Source: an uncultured Pirellulaceae bacterium (GTDB taxonomy: Bacteria > Planctomycetota > Planctomycetia > Pirellulales > Pirellulaceae). From it: 64,000 bases of DNA. Positions 19,629-27,570 of the stretch are shown here, piece by piece. The notes under the pieces are model-generated. The model saw only the letters and a list, made by a program, of their open reading frames with translations, was not told the origin of the DNA and did no database searches. The stretch spans positions 62,001-126,000 of the forward strand of contig CALKGE010000004.1 in the NCBI GenBank assembly GCA_938084685.1, written 5' to 3'. Position 1 is the stretch's first letter; each line of letters begins with the position of its first letter. Both the position numbers and the translations under genes were made by a program.

Positions 19629-20945
19629 TTATTTTTTGATACAGTAGAGCGCCTCATCGGTTCGGACAAGCAGGTGACCATCCACAACTGACGGACTGGC
19701 GTACAACGTACCACTTAACTTACTTTCGCCAAGCTCCTTGTACTCTCGACCAGGCTCGATGACTGTCACCAACGCATCACGTTCAAAGAAGTAGATCTTA
19801 CCGTCGGCGTACAAAGGAGAGGCCCAATAACGTGACCCCATACGGTGTACCCAGATGGACTCTCCGGTCTTCGCATCCAGACAGGTAACAATTCCGTTGT
19901 CGGATGCGAAATACATTTCCTGTCCTACGACCAACAGACTGGAAACGTTCGGTACCTGCTTATTGAAACGCCATTGAATTTTACCTTCGTACTTGCCATC
20001 CTCTTCGACGATCTTCAGGGCGAGCAGTTCGCTCTTCAAATAGCCGGTGTTGATATACACCATTCCATGTGCCGCCACAGGTCGCCCGGCATTGGAAAAC
20101 CCAAGCACTCCGTAACTGGTCTTCCACAGTTCTTTACCGGTTTCCGGATCGTAACCAAAGATCCAATCAGCCGCCGGTGATACGATCTGATCTTTACCGT
20201 TAACGTCAACGATAATGGAGGTGGCATATGCCTTCCGGAGCTGAGGATTTTCGTTTAGCTTCCCGGTTCGCTCGGTCTTCCAGACAATCTCTCCGGTGTT
20301 CTTATCCAGACAGACGATGTACTGAAGATCGATTCCGTCACAGTGAATAATGAGGCGATCTTTCCAAAGAATGGGAGAGCTACCTGGGCCATTTTCATGT
20401 TTAACGCGTAAGGTGCGATTGCTCCACAGTACCTTTTCCGTCTTCATGTCCAAGCAGGCGATGCCCATTGGTCCATAGTGGCAGTAGAGTTTATCACCAT
20501 CGATGATCGGAGTTGGCGTCGCATACGAATTCACTTGATGAATAAACTGCGGGTTTTCTTCGGAAAGAACTTCGATATCCTTCAGCAGTTTCCCGGTGGC
20601 CAGGTCGAGGCATTGGACGCGCAGACTAACGTGCGACGAGATGATTATCGGTTGTGAACTGGTGGTTGTCTTTTTAACTGCCTCTTTACGTTCTGCGGAT
20701 GCTTCCTTGTCGATTCCCGTTGTCACCCAAACTTTGCCATCAACCACGACAGGGGTCGACCAGCCCAGGCCCGGCACTTTATGTTTCCAGGCGGCGTCCG
20801 CTTCCGTGAACTGAACCGGCAGATTGCTGGCATCGGCATGTCCCTGACCATTTACTCCGCGCCATTCGGGAAACAGGTCACCCGCACCGGCCACTCCGGA
20901 GAACACAAAACTAATCATTAATGCATGAAGGAAAAAGGGACGCAT
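19629..20945 (-). CDS. Exported PQQ-type (BamB-like) beta-propeller protein
   Basis: About 438 residues. The ATG at 20945 is chosen because the frame upstream opens only with a TTG; the protein then starts with a signal peptide (MRPFFLHALMISF, cleavage near VAGAG). The mature part begins FPEWRGVNGQGHA and has repeated W-type blades such as LDLATGKLL, LDMKTEKVLWSNR, LDKNTGEIVWKTE, YDPETGKELWKT and LDAKTGESIWVHR, typical of PQQ-like repeats. Planctomycete members lack evidence for PQQ binding or dehydrogenase chemistry. It is the first gene of the four-gene minus-strand block and is divergent from yaaA. Confidence 0.88.
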   Translation of the reverse strand: MRPFFLHALMISFVFSGVAGAGDLFPEWRGVNGQGHADASNLPVQFTEADAAWKHKVPGLGWSTPVVVDGKVWVTTGIDKEASAERKEAVKKTTTSSQPIIISSHVSLRVQCLDLATGKLLKDIEVLSEENPQFIHQVNSYATPTPIIDGDKLYCHYGPMGIACLDMKTEKVLWSNRTLRVKHENGPGSSPILWKDRLIIHCDGIDLQYIVCLDKNTGEIVWKTERTGKLNENPQLRKAYATSIIVDVNGKDQIVSPAADWIFGYDPETGKELWKTSYGVLGFSNAGRPVAAHGMVYINTGYLKSELLALKIVEEDGKYEGKIQWRFNKQVPNVSSLLVVGQEMYFASDNGIVTCLDAKTGESIWVHRMGSRYWASPLYADGKIYFFERDALVTVIEPGREYKELGESKLSGTLYASPSVVDGHLLVRTDEALYCIKK

Positions 20946-21215
20946 GAGAACACTCGCTATCAAGAGACCAAAGAACAGACCACAGTAAATGAAGGGTCTA
21001 TTATATCGTTATCCGTCCATCTGTGCGCCAATGCTCGGGCAGCATATACAGGTCTTCAATCCGCTACGACGAACCTCACGAATATCACTCACTCCATGAC
21101 TCGCCCCCTGTTTGTCCGCCTCGATTGTTCGATACAATAGCCACTGTTGCCTTGCCACTACTGTGTCGCTTAACGCACAATGATGGGATCAATTCTTTTT
21201 AAGTAAAACCTGCTC

Positions 21216-21989
21216 ATGCTTATCACACTTTCTCCAGCCAAGACACTTGATTTTGAACCGCAGTCGATCGTCAGCGATTTTACGATTCCGGAATTACTGA
21301 AAGAGTCACGCCAGATCATCAAAGAGATGCGTACGTTTGACGCCGAAGGCCTGGAAGAGCTGATGGGGGTCAGTTCGGAGATCGCAGAAACGAACGTTAA
21401 ACGATTTAAACAATGGAAAACACCGTTTAATGCAGACAACGCCAAGCAGGCAGTCCTCGCCTTCAAAGGCCAGGTCTACGACGGACTGAAAGCCTGGGAG
21501 ATGCCCCAGCAGGATTTGCAAACATCCCAGAACTACCTCAGAATTCTTTCCGGTCTTTATGGGATCCTGCGACCACTCGACCTGATGCAGGCCTATCGTC
21601 TGGAGATGGGAACCAGAGTGGGTATCGCGGGTTCAAAAAACCTGTACGATTTCTGGGGTGACAAAATCACCGACCAGCTCAACCTGGCTCTGAGTGATCT
21701 GGGCTATGACACGCTGATCAATCTGGCGTCCAACGAGTACTTCAAGGCGGTCAAGAAAAAAAACCTGCAGGCCAGAATTATCACTCCTAACTTCAGAGAG
21801 GAACGTGACGGGGGATTTAAGATGATCACGTTCTATGCCAAAGTAGCTCGAGGGCTGATGACACGGTTTATCATCGAAAACAAACTGGAAGATCCAGAAA
21901 TGATCAAGACGTTTGACGTGGAGGGGTACCGCTTCAATCCAGACCTGTCCGATGACGCAAACTGGATTTTCACTCGTAAAAGCTCGTAA
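21216..21989 (+). CDS. yaaA: YaaA family peroxide stress protein
   Basis: A 257-residue protein of usual YaaA (DUF328) length. Family signatures are LITLSPAKTLDF at residues 2-13, LSGLYGILRPLDLMQAYRLEMG in the middle, NLYDFWGDKITDQLN and LINLASNEYFKAV. E. coli YaaA lowers intracellular free iron and limits DNA damage during H2O2 stress. Start at the ATG 21216, which puts the conserved L-I-T-L-S-P-A-K-T at the N-terminus; no strong ribosome site is seen. It stands alone and nearly abuts (5 bases) the convergent hydrolase gene. Confidence 0.93.
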   Translation: MLITLSPAKTLDFEPQSIVSDFTIPELLKESRQIIKEMRTFDAEGLEELMGVSSEIAETNVKRFKQWKTPFNADNAKQAVLAFKGQVYDGLKAWEMPQQDLQTSQNYLRILSGLYGILRPLDLMQAYRLEMGTRVGIAGSKNLYDFWGDKITDQLNLALSDLGYDTLINLASNEYFKAVKKKNLQARIITPNFREERDGGFKMITFYAKVARGLMTRFIIENKLEDPEMIKTFDVEGYRFNPDLSDDANWIFTRKSS

Positions 21990-21994
21990 CGCCC

Positions 21995-22816
21995 CTAGCG
22001 GAAGTCCGCTTTCAAAATGAATTCCACAATTGGCGTGGAGTCCTCAAGACCATGCGGATGGTGCCCGACCCCCGGTTTCCGTATGAGCTGGATCTTACCG
22101 CCCAACTGCTTGTACCGAGTGGCCACCAGTCCTGTATTTTCCTCCCAAGGGACAACCTGATCTGCGTCACCAAATACGTGCAGCAACGGAATTTTTGCCT
22201 TTGCCAGCGGCTCAAGGTTATCGACCGGGTTCCCTCTATACTCCACAGCTTCCTGCTCAGTCTTAAATCCGTAAACTTGCAGAACCCGCTTCCACTCGGA
22301 TGCCGAGCCCTTACCGGTACCTTTTCCACCGGGCCAGCTCTTGAAGTCACAAACGGCAGCGTCGTTATAGATGCAGGAAACTTTATCCGGATTGGCGATC
22401 GCCCAATTCATGCAGTAAAGTCCACCTCGGCTCAATCCCACCAGTGCAGCTTTTCGAGCGAACCCGTACTTACCTGTCAATTCAACGTAGAAGTCATTCC
22501 AGTGTTTGACAGCGACCGGAGCGCCCAGCAGATTCTGCACTTTCATGTAGGCAATGTGATAACCTTTTTTCAGCAGGGCGATGTCCGGATTTGGTTTATG
22601 CCCGAAGAACTCACCATGCCAAACCCAGGGAACTCCGTCCGCAGTCTTTTCCGGAGCCACAACCACCACGGACTTTCCAGCCACTTGAAAGTCGTGACGG
22701 GTAAACCCGTGCCAGTCGGATTGTTGACCGGGGAACTCGACGGCCTGCAGGGTTGAGACTACCCCAAATAAAACCACAAGGCTTCCAAGGTATCCAGATT
22801 TACTTAGCAGAGACAT
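21995..22816 (-). CDS. Exported alpha/beta hydrolase (prolyl-oligopeptidase-like esterase)
   Basis: A 273-residue protein with a signal peptide (residues 1-25). The nucleophile elbow is GLSRGG, the acid lies in FGDADQVVPWEENT and the histidine in GVGHHPHGLED, so the full alpha/beta-hydrolase triad is present. AAAGGAUC lies 8-15 bases before the ATG. It starts 27 bases after the end of the sulfatase gene on the same strand, so the two form a likely operon. That pairing suggests de-esterification and desulfation of the same polysaccharide, which is inference. Confidence 0.82.
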   Translation of the reverse strand: MSLLSKSGYLGSLVVLFGVVSTLQAVEFPGQQSDWHGFTRHDFQVAGKSVVVVAPEKTADGVPWVWHGEFFGHKPNPDIALLKKGYHIAYMKVQNLLGAPVAVKHWNDFYVELTGKYGFARKAALVGLSRGGLYCMNWAIANPDKVSCIYNDAAVCDFKSWPGGKGTGKGSASEWKRVLQVYGFKTEQEAVEYRGNPVDNLEPLAKAKIPLLHVFGDADQVVPWEENTGLVATRYKQLGGKIQLIRKPGVGHHPHGLEDSTPIVEFILKADFR

Positions 22817-22842
22817 CGCGGCGATCCTTTCTTTCGTGACGA

Positions 22843-24366
22843 CTATTGTTTGTCAGCAAGTGCATCGAGTGGACCGATGGGGAAACGTGTGCTAGGAACA
22901 TGCTGACTTTTCATCAAGGCCCGGATTTCCGCAACAACCTCCGGATGCTGGTCTGCTACATCGTTTGATTCCGATGGATCTTTGTTCAGATTGTAAAGTT
23001 CGATTTTCAGAGGCGTCTTGTTGTTTCGCAGGATTTTCGGACGAATACCTTTCCAAGGTCCCATCCAAACCGCCTGCTGGCCACCATATCCGGAAAACTC
23101 ACGATATAGGAACTCGCGTTGAGGCTGACGCTTGCCCAGCAGCGTCGGAGCGATACTGATTCCATCGACTACCTCGGGGACTCGATCCGATTCGTCTAAC
23201 AGGTCCAATAGTGTTGGCATCCAGTCTTCCAGCCCAGTTACCACATTCGAGGATGTGCCCGCTTTGATCTTCCCTGGCCATTTCACGAGCAGGGGTACGC
23301 GAATCCCCCCTTCATAAAGCGACCCTTTAAGCCCTCGTAATTCCCCGACACTTCCGAAGAAATCATAGTCCACTTCTTTTTTAAGATGCGTGGTACCATT
23401 GTCGGAAGTAAAGATGACGATCGTGTTCTCTGTCAGCCCCAGCTCTTCCACCGTTCTCAGCAGGTTTCCGACATACCGATCCATCCGCGTGATCATCGAA
23501 GCGTAAGCAGCTCGTGGAGTGAAATGGGGTGTGTAACCGTAACCACCATCGCGAACAAAGGGAGGGTCTTTCCAACCCAATTCGAGGTAGGGCTTGAGTT
23601 CTTCGTCGGGAACGTGAAGTGCCACGTGCGGAATAACAGTGGGATAGTACAGGAAAAAGGGCTTGTCTTTGTTCTGTTTGATAAAACGGACCGCCTGCTC
23701 GTTGATTCGATCCGGAGCATAATCTTTTCCTTTGAAGATGTCGTAACTACGCGGGTCCGCTGGGTCGGCACCATCAGGCAGACCAGCATGACCGGGCACA
23801 GGAGGATCGTTGTTAAGTGTGACTCGCTTATCGTTACTCCACAGGTAATTGGGGTAATAGCTATGAGCATGACGCTGGCAGTTGTACCCGTAAAACTGAT
23901 CAAAGCCCTGAAAGATCGGATCACCTTCCGAGCCGGGGCCACCGAGTCCCCATTTCCCAAAGGCTCCGGTGGCATACCCAGATTCACGTAACACTTCAGC
24001 GATGGTAATCGTTGCATCGGGGATCGGCCCCTGCCCTTCCGGCTTAAACTCGCTGTTATTACGAATCGAAGCGTGCCCAGGATGCTGGCCAGTCATCAAC
24101 ACACAGCGTGACGGAGCACAGACTGCGTTCCCGGAATAGTTACGAGTGAAACGCATACCTTCCGAGGCGAGTTGATCGAGGTGTGGCGTCTTAATCAGCT
24201 TTTGGCCGTACGATCCGAGCTCGCGATACCCAAGGTCATCGGCCATGATCAGAATGATATTTGGCTGTTCCGCGCGTACTTCCCATACAGGGATCAGAGC
24301 CATCATGGCGAGTAAAAATCGCCAAATTGAGTGTGGTTCGGATCGCGTTATTTGTAAATTCAACAT
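22843..24366 (-). CDS. Exported sulfatase (arylsulfatase A-like)
   Basis: A 507-residue type I sulfatase. The signal peptide covers residues 1-32; metal-binding aspartates are in MADDLGY (43-44). The formylglycine motif is CAPSR at 83-87, with the cysteine to be converted by a formylglycine-generating enzyme, followed by LMTGQHPGHASIR. Further conserved parts are TGAFGKWGLGGPG, the metal-site IFTSDNGTTHL and GSLYEGGIRVPLLVKWPG. Planctomycete sulfatases typically act on sulfated algal or animal polysaccharides. It precedes the esterase gene at 22816 in a probable two-gene operon. Confidence 0.93.
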   Translation of the reverse strand: MLNLQITRSEPHSIWRFLLAMMALIPVWEVRAEQPNIILIMADDLGYRELGSYGQKLIKTPHLDQLASEGMRFTRNYSGNAVCAPSRCVLMTGQHPGHASIRNNSEFKPEGQGPIPDATITIAEVLRESGYATGAFGKWGLGGPGSEGDPIFQGFDQFYGYNCQRHAHSYYPNYLWSNDKRVTLNNDPPVPGHAGLPDGADPADPRSYDIFKGKDYAPDRINEQAVRFIKQNKDKPFFLYYPTVIPHVALHVPDEELKPYLELGWKDPPFVRDGGYGYTPHFTPRAAYASMITRMDRYVGNLLRTVEELGLTENTIVIFTSDNGTTHLKKEVDYDFFGSVGELRGLKGSLYEGGIRVPLLVKWPGKIKAGTSSNVVTGLEDWMPTLLDLLDESDRVPEVVDGISIAPTLLGKRQPQREFLYREFSGYGGQQAVWMGPWKGIRPKILRNNKTPLKIELYNLNKDPSESNDVADQHPEVVAEIRALMKSQHVPSTRFPIGPLDALADKQ

Positions 24367-24457
24367 ACTGTTGTTCCTGAAAATCTAATCTCATACCGCC
24401 AGACCAGTATACCATGCACGCTCTGGCGTCCGTCTGCTGCTAATGGAGCTGAAAAAC

Positions 24458-25198
24458 CTAAAGCGTCAGTTCAACTGTGGCTCGCATGTCCATCTCGAAC
24501 TCAATGTCGACAATCGGAGGTCGTGTGTTAAACCAGACAACCTCGGCTGAACTGTCTGCTAATTCCGGAGTGACCGCCTGCGCGATCAGCGACGGCGCGT
24601 CATGCGCGGTATAGACATCAATCGTGGTGAGGTCTGCGGGGAGAACGCCCAATCCACGCAGGCGTTGCTGCATGAGTCCCATGACAACCTGAGCTTTTTC
24701 CAGTAATGCCTCTGGACTTACATCTCCGGCGCGCACGATATTTTCCACTGCCAGTGGACCAATCAGTTCTCCTCCACCCGCCACCACAAACGTACGGTGA
24801 TCATGCTCGGTTGGACGCACGAAGGAGAATGCATGCAGCATCGTTTCCTGCGGAGGATCTTCGACCGGCGCGACGTTGGTGCGAGCGATCGGGTTCTGCC
24901 CATCCACGATCAGTCCCCACTGCTCCAACAACTGACGGTACTCTTCATTGAAGCCAATAAAGCCTCCCATCGAATGTGGCTGGGGGCACCTGAGTTCAAA
25001 GGCGGCCAGCTGTTCAACTCCGAGCCCCTGCGATTCTACGAACTCGCGAGCCTGCTGCATTCCGTCCCGCCACGGTTCCAACCTGGGCAACGTAACATGG
25101 ACAACTTCATAGTGATTGTCGGCGACAATTCCTGAACTGTAGGGATAAATCCCTTCCAGAAACCGGTATCCTCGCCCTCTATTTTCGATCAATTTCAT
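24458..25198 (-). CDS. Protein related to the RidA (YjgF) superfamily
   Basis: A 246-residue protein starting at the ATG 25198 (GGGAAC 4-9 bases upstream), inside a longer open frame. The central and C-terminal parts (RTNVAPVEDPPQETMLHAFSFVRP, then VVAGGGEL and VSPEALLEKAQVVMGLMQQRLRGLG, then VYTAHD) have the order of motifs seen in RidA-like trimeric proteins, but the chain is twice the usual length, suggesting two RidA-like halves. RidA proteins hydrolyse reactive enamine/imine intermediates; that activity is not shown here. No export signal. The 5' end faces the divergent esterase gene at 25275, with 76 bases for both promoters. Confidence 0.5.
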   Translation of the reverse strand: MKLIENRGRGYRFLEGIYPYSSGIVADNHYEVVHVTLPRLEPWRDGMQQAREFVESQGLGVEQLAAFELRCPQPHSMGGFIGFNEEYRQLLEQWGLIVDGQNPIARTNVAPVEDPPQETMLHAFSFVRPTEHDHRTFVVAGGGELIGPLAVENIVRAGDVSPEALLEKAQVVMGLMQQRLRGLGVLPADLTTIDVYTAHDAPSLIAQAVTPELADSSAEVVWFNTRPPIVDIEFEMDMRATVELTL

Positions 25199-25274
25199 TG
25201 GGTTCCCATTTGTCTGTTTGTTACCTGCTATTATAGGGTCTTTAGAACCAAGCTCTTCTATCCGGAGAAAGCCG

Positions 25275-26087
25275 ATGCGATTTACCTTCAGTTTTATCCT
25301 GGCATTTTTCATGGCGATTCAATTGGAAGCCTATCAACCGATCCGCGTGATGCTTGGCAAACCGGACGAAACCGATCAACAGGCACACATTACGATTCAT
25401 CTACCACCTGATCCGAACGGAGCGTCGGTCATCATCTGCCCTGGTGGTGGATATGGTGGAGTGGTTGCCGGGCCGGAGGGAAACAGGATTGCGGTCTGGT
25501 TACGGGAGCACGGATTCACTGGTGTTGTGCTGCAATACCGATTGCCTAAAGGGCGACATCATGTCCCGCTGGCAGACGCCCAGTCGGCTCTGAAATACAT
25601 GCGCGAACATGCGGCGGCATACAAATTGGATCCCAATCAGATCGGTGTCATGGGATTTTCGGCGGGCGGACATCTCGCCTCAACGCTGGCAACGCATGCC
25701 CCTTCCGATAAACTACGACCCGAATTTGCTGTGCTTGTCTACCCGGTCATCACCATGCAGCAACATACGCACGCAGGAAGCAAACGGAACTTGCTAGGTG
25801 CGAACCCGTCTGACGAGCTAATCAAGCAATACTCGAACGAGCTCCGGGTCACCGCCAAAACACCACCCACGTTCTTGGCACATGCCGTCGACGACAAACC
25901 GGTTCCCCCTATCAATAGCAAGCTGTTCCATGACGCCTGCAAGAAACATGAGGTCCCCAGCGTTTATCTGGAGCTACCCGACGGGGGTCACGGCCTGAAC
26001 GGGTACCAGGGGCCAAGCTGGGACAAGTGGCAGCAGGAATCCATGAAATGGATGAAGCAGCTGATTCAGAAACAGGCTGGCAAGTAG
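25275..26087 (+). CDS. Exported alpha/beta hydrolase (acetyl-xylan esterase-like)
   Basis: A 270-residue protein. The ATG 25275 is chosen because it is preceded by CCGGAGAAAG and gives a signal peptide (FTFSFILAFFMAIQLEA). The oxyanion region ICPGGGYGGVV and nucleophile elbow GFSAGGHLAST are those of the BD-FAE / xylanase-esterase group. The acid is probably in AHAVDDKPVPP and the histidine in LPDGGHGLNGY. Such enzymes remove acetyl or other acyl groups from polysaccharides. It converges on the DUF1501 gene. Confidence 0.88.
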   Translation: MRFTFSFILAFFMAIQLEAYQPIRVMLGKPDETDQQAHITIHLPPDPNGASVIICPGGGYGGVVAGPEGNRIAVWLREHGFTGVVLQYRLPKGRHHVPLADAQSALKYMREHAAAYKLDPNQIGVMGFSAGGHLASTLATHAPSDKLRPEFAVLVYPVITMQQHTHAGSKRNLLGANPSDELIKQYSNELRVTAKTPPTFLAHAVDDKPVPPINSKLFHDACKKHEVPSVYLELPDGGHGLNGYQGPSWDKWQQESMKWMKQLIQKQAGK

Positions 26088-26117
26088 CAGCACTCACGCA
26101 GCCAATCCCATGGCCGC

Positions 26118-27566
26118 TTAGCTGTTCAGGATACCGTGAACGACTTCGCCATGGACATCCGTCAGACGATAGTCCCGTCCCTGGAAGCGGTGCGTGAGTT
26201 GCAAATGATCCATGCCCAAACAGTGCAGAATCGTGGCCTGCAGGTCGTGGATATGTACCTTGTTTTCAGCCACGGTAAAGCCTAGTTCGTCACTGGAACC
26301 GTACGAAATCCCCGGTTTCATTCCGCCGCCAGCCATAAACATGGAGTAGACGTCCGGGAAATGATCTCGCCCAAGAACCTTGCTCTTGGCGGTACGACCT
26401 TCGCGGAACGGAGTTCTTCCGAATTCGCCGCCCCACACGATCAATGTTTCTTCAAACATACCGCGAGCTTTCAGGTCCTTGATCAGTGCAGAGATGGCCT
26501 GGTCCATCGGCTTACAGCGGTTTGTCAAACCATCACGAATTCCTGTGGATGCACCCGTGCCGTGGAAATCCCATCCCCAGTCAAACAACTGGATAAAGCG
26601 GACTCCATCTTCGGCTAAACGGCGAGCGAGCAAGCAATTATTAGCAAAACTGGCCTCACCCGGCTTGGCACCGTAGGAGTCGAGGGTTTCCTGCGTTTCC
26701 TTGGAAATATCCATCACGCCAGGAACAGACATCTGCATACGGAAGGCAAGTTCGTACTGCGCCATACGGGTAAGCGTTTCCTGGTTGCCCAATTCCTGAG
26801 CTTGAAGTTGATTGAGATCGTTCAGCGCATCGAGTGTCTTACGACGCATCGTTCGGTCCAGTCCCTTTGGATTGGATACGTAAAGTACTGGGTCACCTTT
26901 ACTACGGCACTGGACTCCCTGGTAGATCGAAGGGAGGAATCCTGAGCCCCAGGTGTCTTTTCCACCACTGGGTGAAACTCCGCCTGAAATCAAAACTACA
27001 AAGCCGGGCAGATCCTGATTTTCTGAACCAAGACCATAGGTTGCCCAGGAACCCATTGAGGGGCGTCCTTGGCGGGGGGAGCCGGTGTAGATGAGTAGCT
27101 GAGCTGGTGCGTGATTGAACTGGTCGGTAGTAATGGACTTGACGATTGTCAGATCATCGGCCACTTCTGCCAGTTTGGGGAGTGCTGCCGAGAGCCATTG
27201 ACCGCTTTCGCCATGCTGCTGGAACTTCTGTGGAGTTCCTAGCAGGAGAGGACGTCCACTGGTAAAAGCAAACCGTTTCCCTTCATAGAATTCATCCGGG
27301 CAGGGTTCGTCGTTGCGCTTCACCAGTTCAGGCTTGTAATCCAGCATGTCCAGATGCGGTGGTGACCCGGCCATGTGCAGATAGATCACGCGTTTGGCCG
27401 TCGGCGCGAAATGGGGCTGTTTGGGAGCCAAGGGATTCTCCACATCCGCGCTGACAGACTGGTCATCACTGAGTGATGCCATCGCCATGGCGCCCATTCC
27501 AACACCACATCCTTTGAGGAAGTGACGTCGCGTTTTATTCGTTGCATTTTCGAGGAAGGGATTCAT
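26118..27566 (-). CDS. DUF1501 (sulfatase-fold) Tat-exported protein
   Basis: A 482-residue protein. The ATG 27566 is preferred over 27596 because it follows AAAGAGGTAACGAG and the stop of the upstream gene. A Tat signal TRRHFLKGCGVGMGAMAMAS occupies residues about 11-30. DUF1501 signatures are VIYLHMAGSPPHLDMLDYKPEL, NHAPAQLLIYTG, GSWATYGLG, QLFDWGWDFH and VWGGEFGRTPFREG with a following GRDHFPDVYSMFMAGGG. The domain is related to the alkaline-phosphatase/sulfatase fold, and the biochemical activity is unknown. It begins 4 bases after the DUF1553 gene stop, a pairing conserved across planctomycetes. Confidence 0.9.
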   Translation of the reverse strand: MNPFLENATNKTRRHFLKGCGVGMGAMAMASLSDDQSVSADVENPLAPKQPHFAPTAKRVIYLHMAGSPPHLDMLDYKPELVKRNDEPCPDEFYEGKRFAFTSGRPLLLGTPQKFQQHGESGQWLSAALPKLAEVADDLTIVKSITTDQFNHAPAQLLIYTGSPRQGRPSMGSWATYGLGSENQDLPGFVVLISGGVSPSGGKDTWGSGFLPSIYQGVQCRSKGDPVLYVSNPKGLDRTMRRKTLDALNDLNQLQAQELGNQETLTRMAQYELAFRMQMSVPGVMDISKETQETLDSYGAKPGEASFANNCLLARRLAEDGVRFIQLFDWGWDFHGTGASTGIRDGLTNRCKPMDQAISALIKDLKARGMFEETLIVWGGEFGRTPFREGRTAKSKVLGRDHFPDVYSMFMAGGGMKPGISYGSSDELGFTVAENKVHIHDLQATILHCLGMDHLQLTHRFQGRDYRLTDVHGEVVHGILNS

Positions 27567-27570
27567 CTCG

